From Pseudomonadota bacterium (GTDB lineage: Bacteria > Pseudomonadota > Alphaproteobacteria > Rhizobiales > Hyphomicrobiaceae), in contig JAEWIJ010000032.1 in assembly GCA_023387235.1 (NCBI GenBank), forward strand, positions 1 to 57,124: a stretch of 57,124 bases of DNA, read 5' to 3'. A model generated the notes under the pieces. It was not told where the DNA came from and ran no database searches. It saw only the letters and a program-made list of their open reading frames with translations. This document shows, piece after piece, positions 40,852 through 49,408 of this stretch; the stretch's first letter is position 1, and every line of letters starts with the position of its first letter. The position numbers and the translations under genes were made by a program.

Positions 40852-41073
40852 TCAGTACCGCTCGGCGGTCGTCCCATCCAAGGCGAATGGATCGAGGCCG
40901 TCATCGTCGATGAGCGGAACGTAACAGGGCAGCTCGCCATAGTGCGGATCGTAGCCCGAACCCGATCCTTCGCCTCCCAGCTCATCAATCTCGAAGTCAT
41001 CGTCCATCGGCGCGAGCAGCGCGTCATACGCGAGCTGGACCTCGTGCCGGCACTTCCATGTGGCTGATGCCAT
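40852..41073 (-). CDS. Small acidic hypothetical protein
   Basis: The 73-residue product is unrecognised. It begins MASATWKCRHEVQLAYDAL and has a strongly acidic, glycine-containing second half (DDDFEIDELGGEG, LIDDDGLDPFALDG). The start is supported by a GGAG site eight bases before the ATG, and its end by the bidirectional terminator after sodC. It has one or two Cys and no signal or membrane segment. It could be a small acidic regulatory or binding protein; nothing more can be said. Confidence 0.5.
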   Translation of the reverse strand: MASATWKCRHEVQLAYDALLAPMDDDFEIDELGGEGSGSGYDPHYGELPCYVPLIDDDGLDPFALDGTTAERY

Positions 41074-41155
41074 TGCGCATCTCCGTGCGAAGCCGGCCTG
41101 CTTATGCCCGCCGAACGACTTGCGCGGAGGAAGGTTCCCGAGAGCGATCGCAGTT

Positions 41156-42058
41156 TCAGCGCTTTGCGCGCACGAGCCGGTCGGCGATGATACCGATGGC
41201 GACGAGGCCTATGCCGATGAACTGCACACCGCTCAATTGCTCGCCGAGGAGAAGCACGCCGATCAACACGACGGTCACAAGCTCCAGGCTCACGATGATG
41301 GAGTATCGGCCGGCACTGAGGCGCGGCAGCGCATAGGCGAAGGACGCAATCTGGATCGCGCCGCCGATGAGACCGATGGCAAGCAAGCTCGGCCACGCGG
41401 AAGCGCTCGGGATCAAGGAGGTGCCGAACAGAAAAACCGCGATCGCGTACCCGGACCCGAGGCCTAGATAGATCGCGCTCGCGCCGGCGAAGGGCGAAGC
41501 CTGCCGCGTATAGCGGTAGGCGATCGCAACGTACAGGCTGAAGATGATCGGCGTCGCCAGAACACAGACGAGGCCTACGGGATCGGCGCCGCCGAGACCG
41601 AGCGAGGGCCAGCCTGCGAGCAGCGCACCAGTGAAAATGAGCGTGACGGCGGCGATCGACTGCCACCGTATATGCAGCCCGTAAACGTAGCGATCGAGCG
41701 CCAGCGTGATCATCGGATAGACGAAGAACACCGTGACCACGACGCTGGACGGCACGGTCTGCACGGCGCGGAAGTAGGTGTAGGTCTGCGCGACACCGAG
41801 CGTGATGCCGTTCAGGAAGAGGCCACGCCCCGCGCCGAACCACTCAGCGCGAAGATTGGAGCTCGTCCACCAGGCGAGCGGAATGAGGACCGCAAGAGCG
41901 ATCCAATAGCGCCAGAACAGTACGGACGCGACGTCCATGCCGCTCTTGTAGAGACCGATCGCGAAGAACGGCACCGTGCCGACGAGAGAGGAGCCGAGCG
42001 CGGCGGCCGCTACGGCGCGCGCCTCCCCGCCGGAGCCGGGTTGGGTCTGGGCTGACAT
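41156..42058 (-). CDS. EamA (DMT superfamily) transporter
   Basis: The 300-residue product has ten hydrophobic segments in two repeated halves, the architecture of EamA/RhaT drug-metabolite transporters that export amino acids, nucleosides or similar metabolites. Seen: LFWRYWIALAVLIPLAWW (helix 2), TYTYFRAVQTVPSSVVVTVFF (helix 4, typical EamA pattern), and in the second half ALPRLSAGRYSIIVSLELV and GEQLSGVQFIGIGLVAIGI (helices 9-10). The ATG 42058 is preferred over a start 18 codons upstream because the extra residues are arginine-rich. Substrate unknown. Confidence 0.9.
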   Translation of the reverse strand: MSAQTQPGSGGEARAVAAAALGSSLVGTVPFFAIGLYKSGMDVASVLFWRYWIALAVLIPLAWWTSSNLRAEWFGAGRGLFLNGITLGVAQTYTYFRAVQTVPSSVVVTVFFVYPMITLALDRYVYGLHIRWQSIAAVTLIFTGALLAGWPSLGLGGADPVGLVCVLATPIIFSLYVAIAYRYTRQASPFAGASAIYLGLGSGYAIAVFLFGTSLIPSASAWPSLLAIGLIGGAIQIASFAYALPRLSAGRYSIIVSLELVTVVLIGVLLLGEQLSGVQFIGIGLVAIGIIADRLVRAKR

Positions 42059-42209
42059 CTGGATGTGCCGAACTCGGGATGGCGGAAAACGGGAACGCGT
42101 AAGGACGAACAAGACCGCCGCTTATAGCGCTGCCCGCGAGCCGAAGCGATGGAGCTGGAACGCACCCGCAGCAATCGCAAGCACGCGCTTGCGCCGACCG
42201 GGCGCGCGC

Positions 42210-43976
42210 TCAGGCCGCCGTCACCAGCTCCGCGACCTCGCGCATGGATGCCGGCGCATCCCCGAGCAGGAGAGCGGCGATCCGGTCCTCGCCGCGCCCG
42301 GCTTCGAGGGCGAAGGGATCGCGTGCGGCAAGGCGATGGTCGAGCACCAGCCGCGAGAGCAGCAGGCGGCGTGCGTCGCCGCGGTACTTGTGAATGCGAT
42401 CGGCTTCCCAGGCGAGATAGACGGCGCTCGCCACGTGGTAGAGCACGCTCGTCGCGCGGCGGGTATCGGCCTCGTTGTCGGCCTCGCGCGCGACACGCTG
42501 TGCAAAGCCGATCGCGGCATCGACATTGCGGCGGAGGCGATCGCGGAAGACCGCCGGTACGCCGGGGCTATCGTCGAGCCGGGCCGCGAGATCGGCGGCA
42601 AGCGCCGCCTCGGCACTGTGCCGGCCGACCGCGCGGGTCAACGCATCGAGGGCGACGATATTGCCCGTGCCTTCCCAGATGGACCCGAGGTGGGCATCGC
42701 GCAGGAGGCGCGCGCACGCGAACTCCTCGACGTAGCCGATGCCGCCGCGGAACTCGAGCGCATCGCCCGTCATCTTCCGCGCGTCGCGCGTCGAGCGATA
42801 CTTGAGCACAGGCGTCAGCATGCGAACGAGCGCCGCGGCCTCCTGGCTGCCGCCGAGTTCCGCCCGATCGAGCGCATCGGCCGTGACGAAGCACATGGAG
42901 AGTGCCTGCTCGAGCGGCAGGATGAGCTTCAGAAGCTGGCGGCGCGCGAGCGGCAGCTCGATGATGCGGCGTCCGAAGGCACGGCGCCCATGCGCAACCG
43001 TCAGCGCATCGTGAAGCGCGCGCCGCATGAGCGCGGTCGACTTGACGCCGTTCGAGAGCCGCGACCAGTTGACCATCTCGGCCATCTGTACGAAGCCGCG
43101 ACCTAGATTGCCGACGGCATAGGCGACGGCGCCTTCGAGCTTGATCTCGCCCGAGGCCATGGAGCGCGTGCCGAGCTTGTCCTTGAGACGCACGATCCGG
43201 TAGCTGTTGACGCTGCCGTCATCGAGATGGCGCGGCATGAGGAAGAGCCCGACGCCGCGCGTGCCGCCGACCGCGCCTTCCGGCCGCGCGAGCAGCATGG
43301 CGATGCCGGCGTCCGCATTGGAGCAGAACCACTTGTCGCCATGGAGGCGCCAGTGATCGCCCTCGGGCTTCGCGATCGTCGTCAGACTGCCGACGTCCGA
43401 GCCGCCTTCCTTCTCGGTCATGAACTGCGCGCCCTGCGTCAGACGGCTCATATCCGTCTCCGTCAGGCGGTCGAGATACTTCGCCTTCAGTGCCTCATCG
43501 CCGTAGCGGGAGAGCAGCATGGCCGCGCCGTCCGTCACATTCAGCGGGCAGCCCATGCCGAACTCGGCCTGATTGAAGAGATAGGTGAAGGCGTGCTTCG
43601 CCGCGGCCGGATAGGTGCCGGCCCATCCCAGGATGCCCTTGCGGTGCGACATGGCGTGAATACCGAATTCGCCAAAGCCGACGCGTTCGAGCTCCCGGTA
43701 CGCGGGATGATACTCGATATGCTGCACGTCATTGCCGAAGCGGTCGCGCGCATGAAGGATCGGCGGATGGCAATCCGCAAGGCGGGCGCACGTGTCGAGA
43801 TGGTCGCCCGCAAGTTCTCCGAGGCGATCGAGATGCGGCTCGATGTGCGTGAGAATCTCCTGCGGCAGATGGATGCGCAGCAGGTCCATGAGCGAGGGAT
43901 CGGCACGAAAGAAATTGAGCCCGGTCGTATCAGGGGCGATTGCTCCGGTCCGGGAAGGCGATACCGTCTCAGCCAT
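42210..43976 (-). CDS. Acyl-CoA dehydrogenase, AidB-like
   Basis: The 588-residue product is a flavin acyl-CoA dehydrogenase of the AidB type: longer than ordinary acyl-CoA dehydrogenases (about 380), with an extra N-terminal helical region and C-terminal extension. Seen: GAQFMTEKEGGSDVGSLTT (flavin-binding), WFCSNADAGIAMLLAR, GRRAFGRRIIELPLARRQLL (substrate/CoA side), and the AidB-type segment EFRGGIGYVEEFACARLLRDA followed by WEGTGNIVALD. E. coli AidB is linked to alkylation-damage response; metabolic roles are also reported for relatives. The ATG 43976 is chosen; another five codons upstream is possible. An XRE regulator is just upstream. Confidence 0.92.
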   Translation of the reverse strand: MAETVSPSRTGAIAPDTTGLNFFRADPSLMDLLRIHLPQEILTHIEPHLDRLGELAGDHLDTCARLADCHPPILHARDRFGNDVQHIEYHPAYRELERVGFGEFGIHAMSHRKGILGWAGTYPAAAKHAFTYLFNQAEFGMGCPLNVTDGAAMLLSRYGDEALKAKYLDRLTETDMSRLTQGAQFMTEKEGGSDVGSLTTIAKPEGDHWRLHGDKWFCSNADAGIAMLLARPEGAVGGTRGVGLFLMPRHLDDGSVNSYRIVRLKDKLGTRSMASGEIKLEGAVAYAVGNLGRGFVQMAEMVNWSRLSNGVKSTALMRRALHDALTVAHGRRAFGRRIIELPLARRQLLKLILPLEQALSMCFVTADALDRAELGGSQEAAALVRMLTPVLKYRSTRDARKMTGDALEFRGGIGYVEEFACARLLRDAHLGSIWEGTGNIVALDALTRAVGRHSAEAALAADLAARLDDSPGVPAVFRDRLRRNVDAAIGFAQRVAREADNEADTRRATSVLYHVASAVYLAWEADRIHKYRGDARRLLLSRLVLDHRLAARDPFALEAGRGEDRIAALLLGDAPASMREVAELVTAA

Positions 43977-44053
43977 CTCAGCACTCCTCAAAACAAAAAC
44001 GGTGCGCGGCGCTCGTGCACCGGCACCGCTGCCATGCCACCACCGCGCGAGGC

Positions 44054-44530
44054 TCAGCCGGGGGGCGGATCGTATTTGCCGTCGCCGGCTTCGTCGGCGA
44101 GCGATCGCACGAGATCGAGAACGGACTTGCGCACCTTCGGATCGGTGATGCGCGAGAATGCACGGTTCAGCTCGAGACCTTCGCGGCTGCTCAGAAACTC
44201 GAAGACATGGCTGTCGGACGAACGCTCGGCAAATCCAGGGGTCGCGCTCTGCTGGCTGCCGCTGGCGGGTGCGTCCTCGTAAAAGAATTGAACGGGCACG
44301 CCGAGTACGCGCGACAGCTCGAACAAGCGGCTCGCGCCGATACGGTTGATGCCCTTCTCGTACTTCTGCACCTGCTGGAAGGTGAGGCCGAGGCGCTCGC
44401 CGAGCTTCTCCTGGCTGATCCCGATGAGCATCCGCTGAAGGCGGACGCGATTTCCGACGTGCACGTCGATCGGGTTTGGCCGGCGCGTTCCTCGCTCCAG
44501 CGCCTCGCCGTCGTCTGCCGGATCAACCAT
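44054..44530 (-). CDS. XRE-family helix-turn-helix regulator
   Basis: The 158-residue product has a Cro/CI-type helix-turn-helix at about residues 24-80 (GNRVRLQRMLIGISQEKLGE, LGLTFQQVQKYEKGINRIGA), then LGVPVQFFYEDAP, a pattern shared by a family of short alphaproteobacterial XRE regulators. The C-terminal half is polar with a helix FSRITDPKVRKSVLDLVRSL. The ATG 44530 is preceded by GGGGGAT. It is divergent from the acyl-CoA carboxylase gene (249 bases) and 77 bases upstream of the AidB-like gene, so it may control either. Confidence 0.9.
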   Translation of the reverse strand: MVDPADDGEALERGTRRPNPIDVHVGNRVRLQRMLIGISQEKLGERLGLTFQQVQKYEKGINRIGASRLFELSRVLGVPVQFFYEDAPASGSQQSATPGFAERSSDSHVFEFLSSREGLELNRAFSRITDPKVRKSVLDLVRSLADEAGDGKYDPPPG

Positions 44531-44779
44531 GGCATCCCCCAAAAATAATCAACATTGACCCCACAAATCCGCATCTGCCCATGCGGACGCTCGCAATTCC
44601 TAGGTGTGGGCAGCAATTTCGTCAACCACATGATGCGGCGAATGAAAGGAAACTTCCGCACACTTCAGGACAGAATTCCCATCGCACTCGAAAACGCAGT
44701 CCTTGCAGACGCGGGGGCTGGCCTCGTAGTTATTGCGGCGACACGACGAGACAGGCGATTGCGGGCGGCAGAGGGGCTC

Positions 44780-46387
44780 ATGGCGCGACTGAAAACGACG
44801 ATCAATTCCGCCTCGGAAGATTTCGCGGCGAACCGCGCAGCCATGACGGCTCTCGTCGACGATCTTGCTGAGAAGCGGCGCGCGGCGGCCGCCGGCGGCC
44901 CCGAGCGGTTGCGCGAGCGCCATCTCGCCCGCGGCAAGCTCCTGCCGCGCGATCGTGTGCTCGGGCTGATCGATCCGGGCTCGCCCTTCCTCGAGCTCTC
45001 CCAGCTCGCGGCCTTCGACATGTACGGCGGCGACATCCACGGCGCCGGCGTCATCACCGGCATCGGAGGCGTTGCCGGCAGGCCGTGCATGATCGTGTGC
45101 AACGACGCGACGATCAAAGGCGGCACGTACTATCCGCTGACCGTCAAGAAGCACGTCCGTGCCCAGGAGATCGCGTGGGAGAACAATCTCCCCTGCCTCT
45201 ATCTCGTCGATTCCGGCGGCGCGAATCTGCCGCACTGGACGGAGGTCTTTCCCGATCGCGACCACTTCGGCCGCATCTTCTACAATCAGGCGCGCATGTC
45301 GGCGGACGGCATTCCGCAGATCGCCGTGGTCATGGGCTCGTGCACGGCGGGCGGTGCGTATGTCCCGGCCATGTCCGACGAGACCGTCATCGTGCGCCGC
45401 CAGGGCACGATCTTCCTCGGCGGGCCGCCGCTCGTGAAGGCCGCGACCGGCGAGGACGTCTCGGCGGAAGATCTCGGCGGCGCCGACGTGCACACGCGCC
45501 TCTCGGGCGTCGCGGATCACTACGCACTCAACGATCGACATGCGCTGGAGATCGCGCGCAGCATCGTCGCGACGCTTCCCGCCCGCGAAGGCGCCGGGGT
45601 GCTGACGCGCGCGCCCGTTGCACCGGCTTATGACCCCGCCGAGCTCGATGGTGTCGTGCCGGCCTCGCTCATGACGCAGTACGACACCCGCGAGGTGATC
45701 GCGCGGATCGTCGATGGATCCGAGCTTCACGAGTTCAAGAAGAACTACGCGACGACGCTGGTCACCGGATTCGCGCACATCGAGGGGCAGCCGGTCGCCA
45801 TCCTCGCCAACAACGGCATTCTCTATTCCGAAACGGCGCAGAAAGCCGCCCACTTCATCGAGCTTGCCTGCCAGCGCAAAACGCCGCTGCTCTTTCTCCA
45901 GAACATTACGGGTTTCATGGTCGGCCGCGATGCGGAAGCGGGGGGCATCGCGCGTCACGGCGCGAAAATGGTCATGGCCGTCGCCAATGCGGACGTGCCG
46001 AAGATCACGCTGATCATCGGCGGCAGCTACGGAGCCGGCAACTACGCCATGTGCGGGCGCGCCTACGGGCCGCGCTTCCTGTTCACGTGGCCCAATGCGC
46101 GTGTCTCGGTCATGGGCGGTCAGCAGGCAGCAAGCGTGCTCGCGACCGTGCGGCGCGACAATATCGAGGCCGAAGGCAAGGCGTGGTCGAAGGCGCAAGA
46201 GGATGCCTTCAAGCAGCCCGTGCTCGACGCCTACGAGCGCGAGGGCCATCCGTACTACGGCACGGCGCGTCTCTGGGACGACGGCATCATCGCGCCTTCC
46301 GAGACGCGGCGCGTGCTCGGCCTCGCGCTGGCCGTCTGCTTCGAGCGGCCAATTCCCGAGACGAAGTTCGGCGTCTTCAGGATGTAG
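44780..46387 (+). CDS. Acyl-CoA carboxylase carboxyltransferase subunit (methylcrotonyl-CoA carboxylase beta-like)
   Basis: The 535-residue product is a full carboxyltransferase of the propionyl/methylcrotonyl-CoA carboxylase family, most like the MccB subunit of leucine catabolism in length and motifs. Seen: RHLARGKLLPRDRVLGLIDPG, HGAGVITGIGGVAGRPCMIVCNDATIKGGTYYP (CoA-binding half, split over 44 bases of code), MGSCTAGGAYVPAMSDE, LFLQNITGFMVGRDAEAGGI and GGSYGAGNYAMCGRAYGPRF (biotin-side oxyanion loops). No biotin carboxylase/BCCP alpha subunit gene is adjacent. The ATG 44780 with GAGGGG site is chosen. Carboxylation therefore needs a partner encoded elsewhere. Confidence 0.93.
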   Translation: MARLKTTINSASEDFAANRAAMTALVDDLAEKRRAAAAGGPERLRERHLARGKLLPRDRVLGLIDPGSPFLELSQLAAFDMYGGDIHGAGVITGIGGVAGRPCMIVCNDATIKGGTYYPLTVKKHVRAQEIAWENNLPCLYLVDSGGANLPHWTEVFPDRDHFGRIFYNQARMSADGIPQIAVVMGSCTAGGAYVPAMSDETVIVRRQGTIFLGGPPLVKAATGEDVSAEDLGGADVHTRLSGVADHYALNDRHALEIARSIVATLPAREGAGVLTRAPVAPAYDPAELDGVVPASLMTQYDTREVIARIVDGSELHEFKKNYATTLVTGFAHIEGQPVAILANNGILYSETAQKAAHFIELACQRKTPLLFLQNITGFMVGRDAEAGGIARHGAKMVMAVANADVPKITLIIGGSYGAGNYAMCGRAYGPRFLFTWPNARVSVMGGQQAASVLATVRRDNIEAEGKAWSKAQEDAFKQPVLDAYEREGHPYYGTARLWDDGIIAPSETRRVLGLALAVCFERPIPETKFGVFRM

Positions 46388-46396
46388 CGGCCTCGA

Positions 46397-46783
46397 TTAT
46401 TGCCAGAGACCGAGGCGCTCCCAGTCCGCCTTCGGGATTTCGCGGCCGACCTGATAGGCAAAGGACGTGGCCTTCATCCAATCGTCTGTCAGATCGCAGG
46501 AGAAGGTCAGTGCGTACCAATGACCTGACGCTCTCACGGCACCACCGGTAGCTGTGAGCTTGGTTCCGTCGAGCACGGCCGGGCGAAAGATGGATGTCTT
46601 CATGCGATCGGCGCGCCGCAGCGTCTTGTCCTGGCGCATCGCGCTCAGCCCGCGCAGGATGCAGACTTGATGCGACCGGAACTCCGGCGTGAGCTTGGCC
46701 AGCGAGTCCTCGAAAGAACCTGCCGACGCGGCAACCGGCAAACCAATGCTCAAGCCAATTGCAGCTGCGACTATGTTCTTCAT
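46397..46783 (-). CDS. DUF930 family exported protein
   Basis: The 128-residue product has a signal peptide (IVAAAIGLSIGLPVAASA) and the DUF930 pattern: LAKLTPEFRSHQVCILRGLSAMRQD, ADRMKTSIFRPAVLDGTKL and ALTFSCDLTDDWMKATSFAYQVG. C40 and C95 (counting from the start) may form a disulfide. The family is largely rhizobial and uncharacterised, and probably periplasmic. It converges with the carboxyltransferase gene (nine bases) and its ribosome site lies in a GC-rich repeat just upstream. Confidence 0.85.
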   Translation of the reverse strand: MKNIVAAAIGLSIGLPVAASAGSFEDSLAKLTPEFRSHQVCILRGLSAMRQDKTLRRADRMKTSIFRPAVLDGTKLTATGGAVRASGHWYALTFSCDLTDDWMKATSFAYQVGREIPKADWERLGLWQ

Positions 46784-46787
46784 GATG

Positions 46788-46826
46788 CCCCCTCACTCTC
46801 CCATCCGTAGGCGAGGGGACGGGACA
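46788..46826. repeat. Possible decayed extragenic palindrome between the DUF930 gene and pdxA-like gene
   Basis: CCCCTC (46789-46794) and GAGGGG (46813-46818) flank CTCTCCCATCCGTAGGC. The make-up resembles the CCCTCTCCCCG...CGGGGAGAGGG intergenic palindromes common in Hyphomicrobiales and the better copy at 47921-47960. The fold is imperfect. Confidence 0.35.
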
Positions 46827-46839
46827 GAGCAAGGGCACT

Positions 46840-47904
46840 CTATGCCGCAACTTTGGCGACAATCGAGCTCACACGCGCGCCTCGCTCCGCCGCGCTGATC
46901 GGCTGCCGCTTCGCCATACGTGCCGCAATCAGCAGCGCGTTCTGCGTCGCGCCGAGGTTCGCGATCCCCTTGCCCGCGATGTCGTAGGCCGTGCCATGAG
47001 CCGGTGTGCAGACAGGAAAGGCATAGCCGCCGATCAGCGTTATGCCGCGCTCGAATCCCATGAGCTTCATCGCGATCTGGCCTTGGTCGTGATACATGGT
47101 CTGCACCGCATCGAAGTCGCCCCGCCGCGCGCGCAGGAATACGGTGTCGGAGGGGAATGGCCCTTCGCACGCGATGCCTTGCGCCTTGGCTGCAGCCACA
47201 GCCGGCTCGATGATGTCGATCTCCTCGCGGCCGAAGTTGCCGCCATCTCCCGCGTGCGGATTGAGGCCGGCGACGGCAATGCGCGGGCGCTGAATGCCGG
47301 CATCGCGCATGCAGCGATCGGTCAGCACGAGACCGTTGACGACGGCCTCCTTCGTGATGTGGCGCGCGACATCCTTCAGCGGCACATGGCTCGTGACGCG
47401 CGCATTCCACAGGTCGTCGAGGACGTTGAACTCGCGGCCGTGGCGCTCCGCCCCGCTTTCCTCGGTGATGACCGCGATCTCGTCCTCGTAGGTGCCATCG
47501 GCGAGCTTCATGGCGTACTTGTTGAAGGGCGTGAACGTGACGGCGTCCACCGCGCCCGTTGCGCCGAGACGCAGCGCGGCGCGGAAGTTGGCCAGCGCGA
47601 AAGTGCCGCCCGCGCGCGAAGCCGTGCCGCGCTGAACTTGCGACGGATCGAGATGACCGAGATCGACGAACACCGGCGCGCCGTCGAAGGCGAGCGGCGT
47701 GCCCGGTTTCCAATCGCGGCAATCGCAAGAGAGACCTGCGACTGCCTCGCCTTCGACGAGCACGCGACGGTCGCCGATCACGATCACGTCGGCTGCTGCG
47801 CGGATTTCCGGGTCCATGAGGGCTTTGGCCGTGAGCTCCGGGCTGATGCCGCACGGGTCACCCATCGCGAGCGCGAGAACGGGACGGACGTCACTCATAG
47901 CCAT
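46840..47904 (-). CDS. PdxA/PdxA2-like 4-phospho-hydroxyacid dehydrogenase
   Basis: The 354-residue product is in the 4-hydroxythreonine-4-phosphate dehydrogenase family, NAD-dependent and metal-requiring. The three metal His are visible: H173 (VTSHVPLKD), H217 (LNPHAGDGG) and H272 (TMYHDQGQI), plus GDPCGISPEL at the N-terminus and TPAHGTAYDIAGKG at the end. PdxA serves vitamin B6 synthesis; paralogues (PdxA2) act on D-threonate/D-erythronate 4-phosphate. Its place after a hisD-like gene, not in the pdxA-ksgA arrangement, favours a catabolic PdxA2-like role. The ATG 47904 has an AGGAG site; a palindromic repeat separates it from the hisD-like gene. Confidence 0.92.
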   Translation of the reverse strand: MAMSDVRPVLALAMGDPCGISPELTAKALMDPEIRAAADVIVIGDRRVLVEGEAVAGLSCDCRDWKPGTPLAFDGAPVFVDLGHLDPSQVQRGTASRAGGTFALANFRAALRLGATGAVDAVTFTPFNKYAMKLADGTYEDEIAVITEESGAERHGREFNVLDDLWNARVTSHVPLKDVARHITKEAVVNGLVLTDRCMRDAGIQRPRIAVAGLNPHAGDGGNFGREEIDIIEPAVAAAKAQGIACEGPFPSDTVFLRARRGDFDAVQTMYHDQGQIAMKLMGFERGITLIGGYAFPVCTPAHGTAYDIAGKGIANLGATQNALLIAARMAKRQPISAAERGARVSSIVAKVAA

Positions 47905-47920
47905 GGCGTTACTCCTTTTT

Positions 47921-47960
47921 CCCCTTCCCCCCGTTCTTGCGGCTAAGGACGGGGAGAGGG
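47921..47960. repeat. Extragenic palindrome between the hisD-like and pdxA-like genes
   Basis: CCCTTCCCC..CCGTTCTT (47922-47938) pairs with AAGGACGGGGAGAGGG (45-60 of the same line, 47945-47960) apart from one bulge and a few wobble pairs. The sequence is of the CCCTCTCCCCG/CGGGGAGAGGG kind that is repeated many times in rhizobial genomes. It supplies no T-run. Confidence 0.6.
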
Positions 47961-47966
47961 AACAAA

Positions 47967-49244
47967 TTAGTTCGGTCCCGCAAACCGCTTCGCGCGCACC
48001 GTCGCGGTGATCTCGTGGGCGAGCATCCCTTCCTCGTGGCAGACACGTGCCATGATCGGCGCGGCTTCGAGCGAGGCGCGGCGCGTGAGGCGCTGGTAGG
48101 TCACGGTCTTGATGAACTTGCCGACCCAGAGACCGCCCGTGTAGCGTGCGGCGCCGGCCGTCGGCAGCGTGTGGTTCGTGCCGATGCCTTTGTCGCCGTA
48201 AGCAACGGTCGATTCCTCGCCGATGAAGAGCGAGCCGTAGTTCTTGAGCTTCTCGAGATAGTAGTCGTCGCGCCCGGTCTGAATTTCGAGATGCTCCGGC
48301 GCGTACTCGTCGGAGACGGCGATGGCTTCGTCGTCGCTGCCGACCACGACGATCTCGCCCCAGTCGGCCCATGAGCGCGAAGCGACCTCACGCGTCGGCA
48401 GGGTCTTCAGTTGCAGCTCGACCTCGGCAAGCACCGCGCGGCCCAACTTCTCGGACGGCGTGACGAACCATGCGGGGCTGTCGGGACCATGCTCCGCCTG
48501 GCCGAGGAGGTCCGTCGCGACGAGCGCGGGATCGGCCGTATCGTCGGCGATGACGAGAATTTCGGTCGGCCCGGCGGGCAGGTCGATGCCGACCATGCCG
48601 AAGAGCTGGCGCTTGGCTTCGGCGACGTACGGATTGCCGGGACCGGTGATCATGTCGACGCGGGGCATACCCACGCAGCCGTAGGCCATGGCCGCCATGG
48701 CTTGCACGCCACCGACGCAATAGATCTCGTCGGCGCCCGAGTGATGCAGCGCATAGAGCGTCTGCGGATAGATGCCATCAGGGCCGCGCGGCGGCGCGGC
48801 GGCGACAATGCGCTCGACGCCGGCGACCTTCGCCGTGCCGACGCTCATGATCGCTGCGGAGATGAGCGGATACTTGCCGCCCGGGATGTAGCAGCCGACG
48901 GTCGAGATCGGGATGAGCTTCTGGCCGAGCAGCACGCCCGGCTTGAGCTCGACCTCGAAGGCCTTGATGCTTTCCTTCTGCCGCTTCGCGAATTCCGTCA
49001 CCTGCGCGTGGCAGTAGGCGAAGTCCTCCTTGAAGGACGTCGGAAGCGCGCGCGCGACTTCGTCGATGCGCGCCTGCGGTACGCGGAACTCGCCCGTCCA
49101 CTTGTCGAGGTCGCGGGCATAGCGGCGGACGGCCTCGTCGCGGTTTTCGGCCACGTCGGCGATCATGCGCCGGACGGTGGCCTCGACTTCGGCTGCGCGC
49201 GGCCCTGCCTGCAGCGCGGCGCGTTTCAGATAGTGGCGGGCCAC
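47967..49244 (-). CDS. Histidinol-dehydrogenase-like dehydrogenase (HisD/HpsN family)
   Basis: The 425-residue product is a zinc/NAD dehydrogenase of the HisD family. Seen: VGCYIPGGKYPLISAAIMSV, MITGPGNPYVAEAKRQLFG and GIDLPAGPTEILVIAD (NAD and substrate), LLGQAEHGPDSPAWFV (Gln and His zinc ligands) and GTNHTLPTAGAARYTGGLWV. It is not in a his operon. HisD-like paralogues outside his operons include HpsN (dihydroxypropanesulfonate dehydrogenase) and other polyol-acid dehydrogenases. Next to a PdxA-like gene this suggests a two-step oxidation of a hydroxy-acid. I choose the GTG 49244 (GGGAGAAC site); a longer start at 49316 lacks support. Confidence 0.9.
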   Translation of the reverse strand: MARHYLKRAALQAGPRAAEVEATVRRMIADVAENRDEAVRRYARDLDKWTGEFRVPQARIDEVARALPTSFKEDFAYCHAQVTEFAKRQKESIKAFEVELKPGVLLGQKLIPISTVGCYIPGGKYPLISAAIMSVGTAKVAGVERIVAAAPPRGPDGIYPQTLYALHHSGADEIYCVGGVQAMAAMAYGCVGMPRVDMITGPGNPYVAEAKRQLFGMVGIDLPAGPTEILVIADDTADPALVATDLLGQAEHGPDSPAWFVTPSEKLGRAVLAEVELQLKTLPTREVASRSWADWGEIVVVGSDDEAIAVSDEYAPEHLEIQTGRDDYYLEKLKNYGSLFIGEESTVAYGDKGIGTNHTLPTAGAARYTGGLWVGKFIKTVTYQRLTRRASLEAAPIMARVCHEEGMLAHEITATVRAKRFAGPN

Positions 49245-49342
49245 GGCGTTCTCCCGTTTGTTGAGACGTTTCCAAGCTTGGAGCGAGACGCTAGGTGGCC
49301 GGCATCGGGCGGTCAAGATGGGCAGCTAGGGGCGCCCGAACG

Positions 49343-49370
49343 AAAACATCCCGGCGCAGGGGCCGGGATG
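49343..49370 (-). terminator. Rho-independent terminator after the lipoprotein gene
   Basis: CATCCCGGC (49347-49355) pairs perfectly with GCCGGGATG (49362-49370), 6-base loop. On the minus strand the stem is followed by TTTT (49346-49343). It lies 38 bases after the stop of the lipoprotein gene. Confidence 0.8.
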
Positions 49371-49408
49371 CTTGCTGTTCATGCTCTGCGGTGGTCGTGT
49401 GTGCTCAG

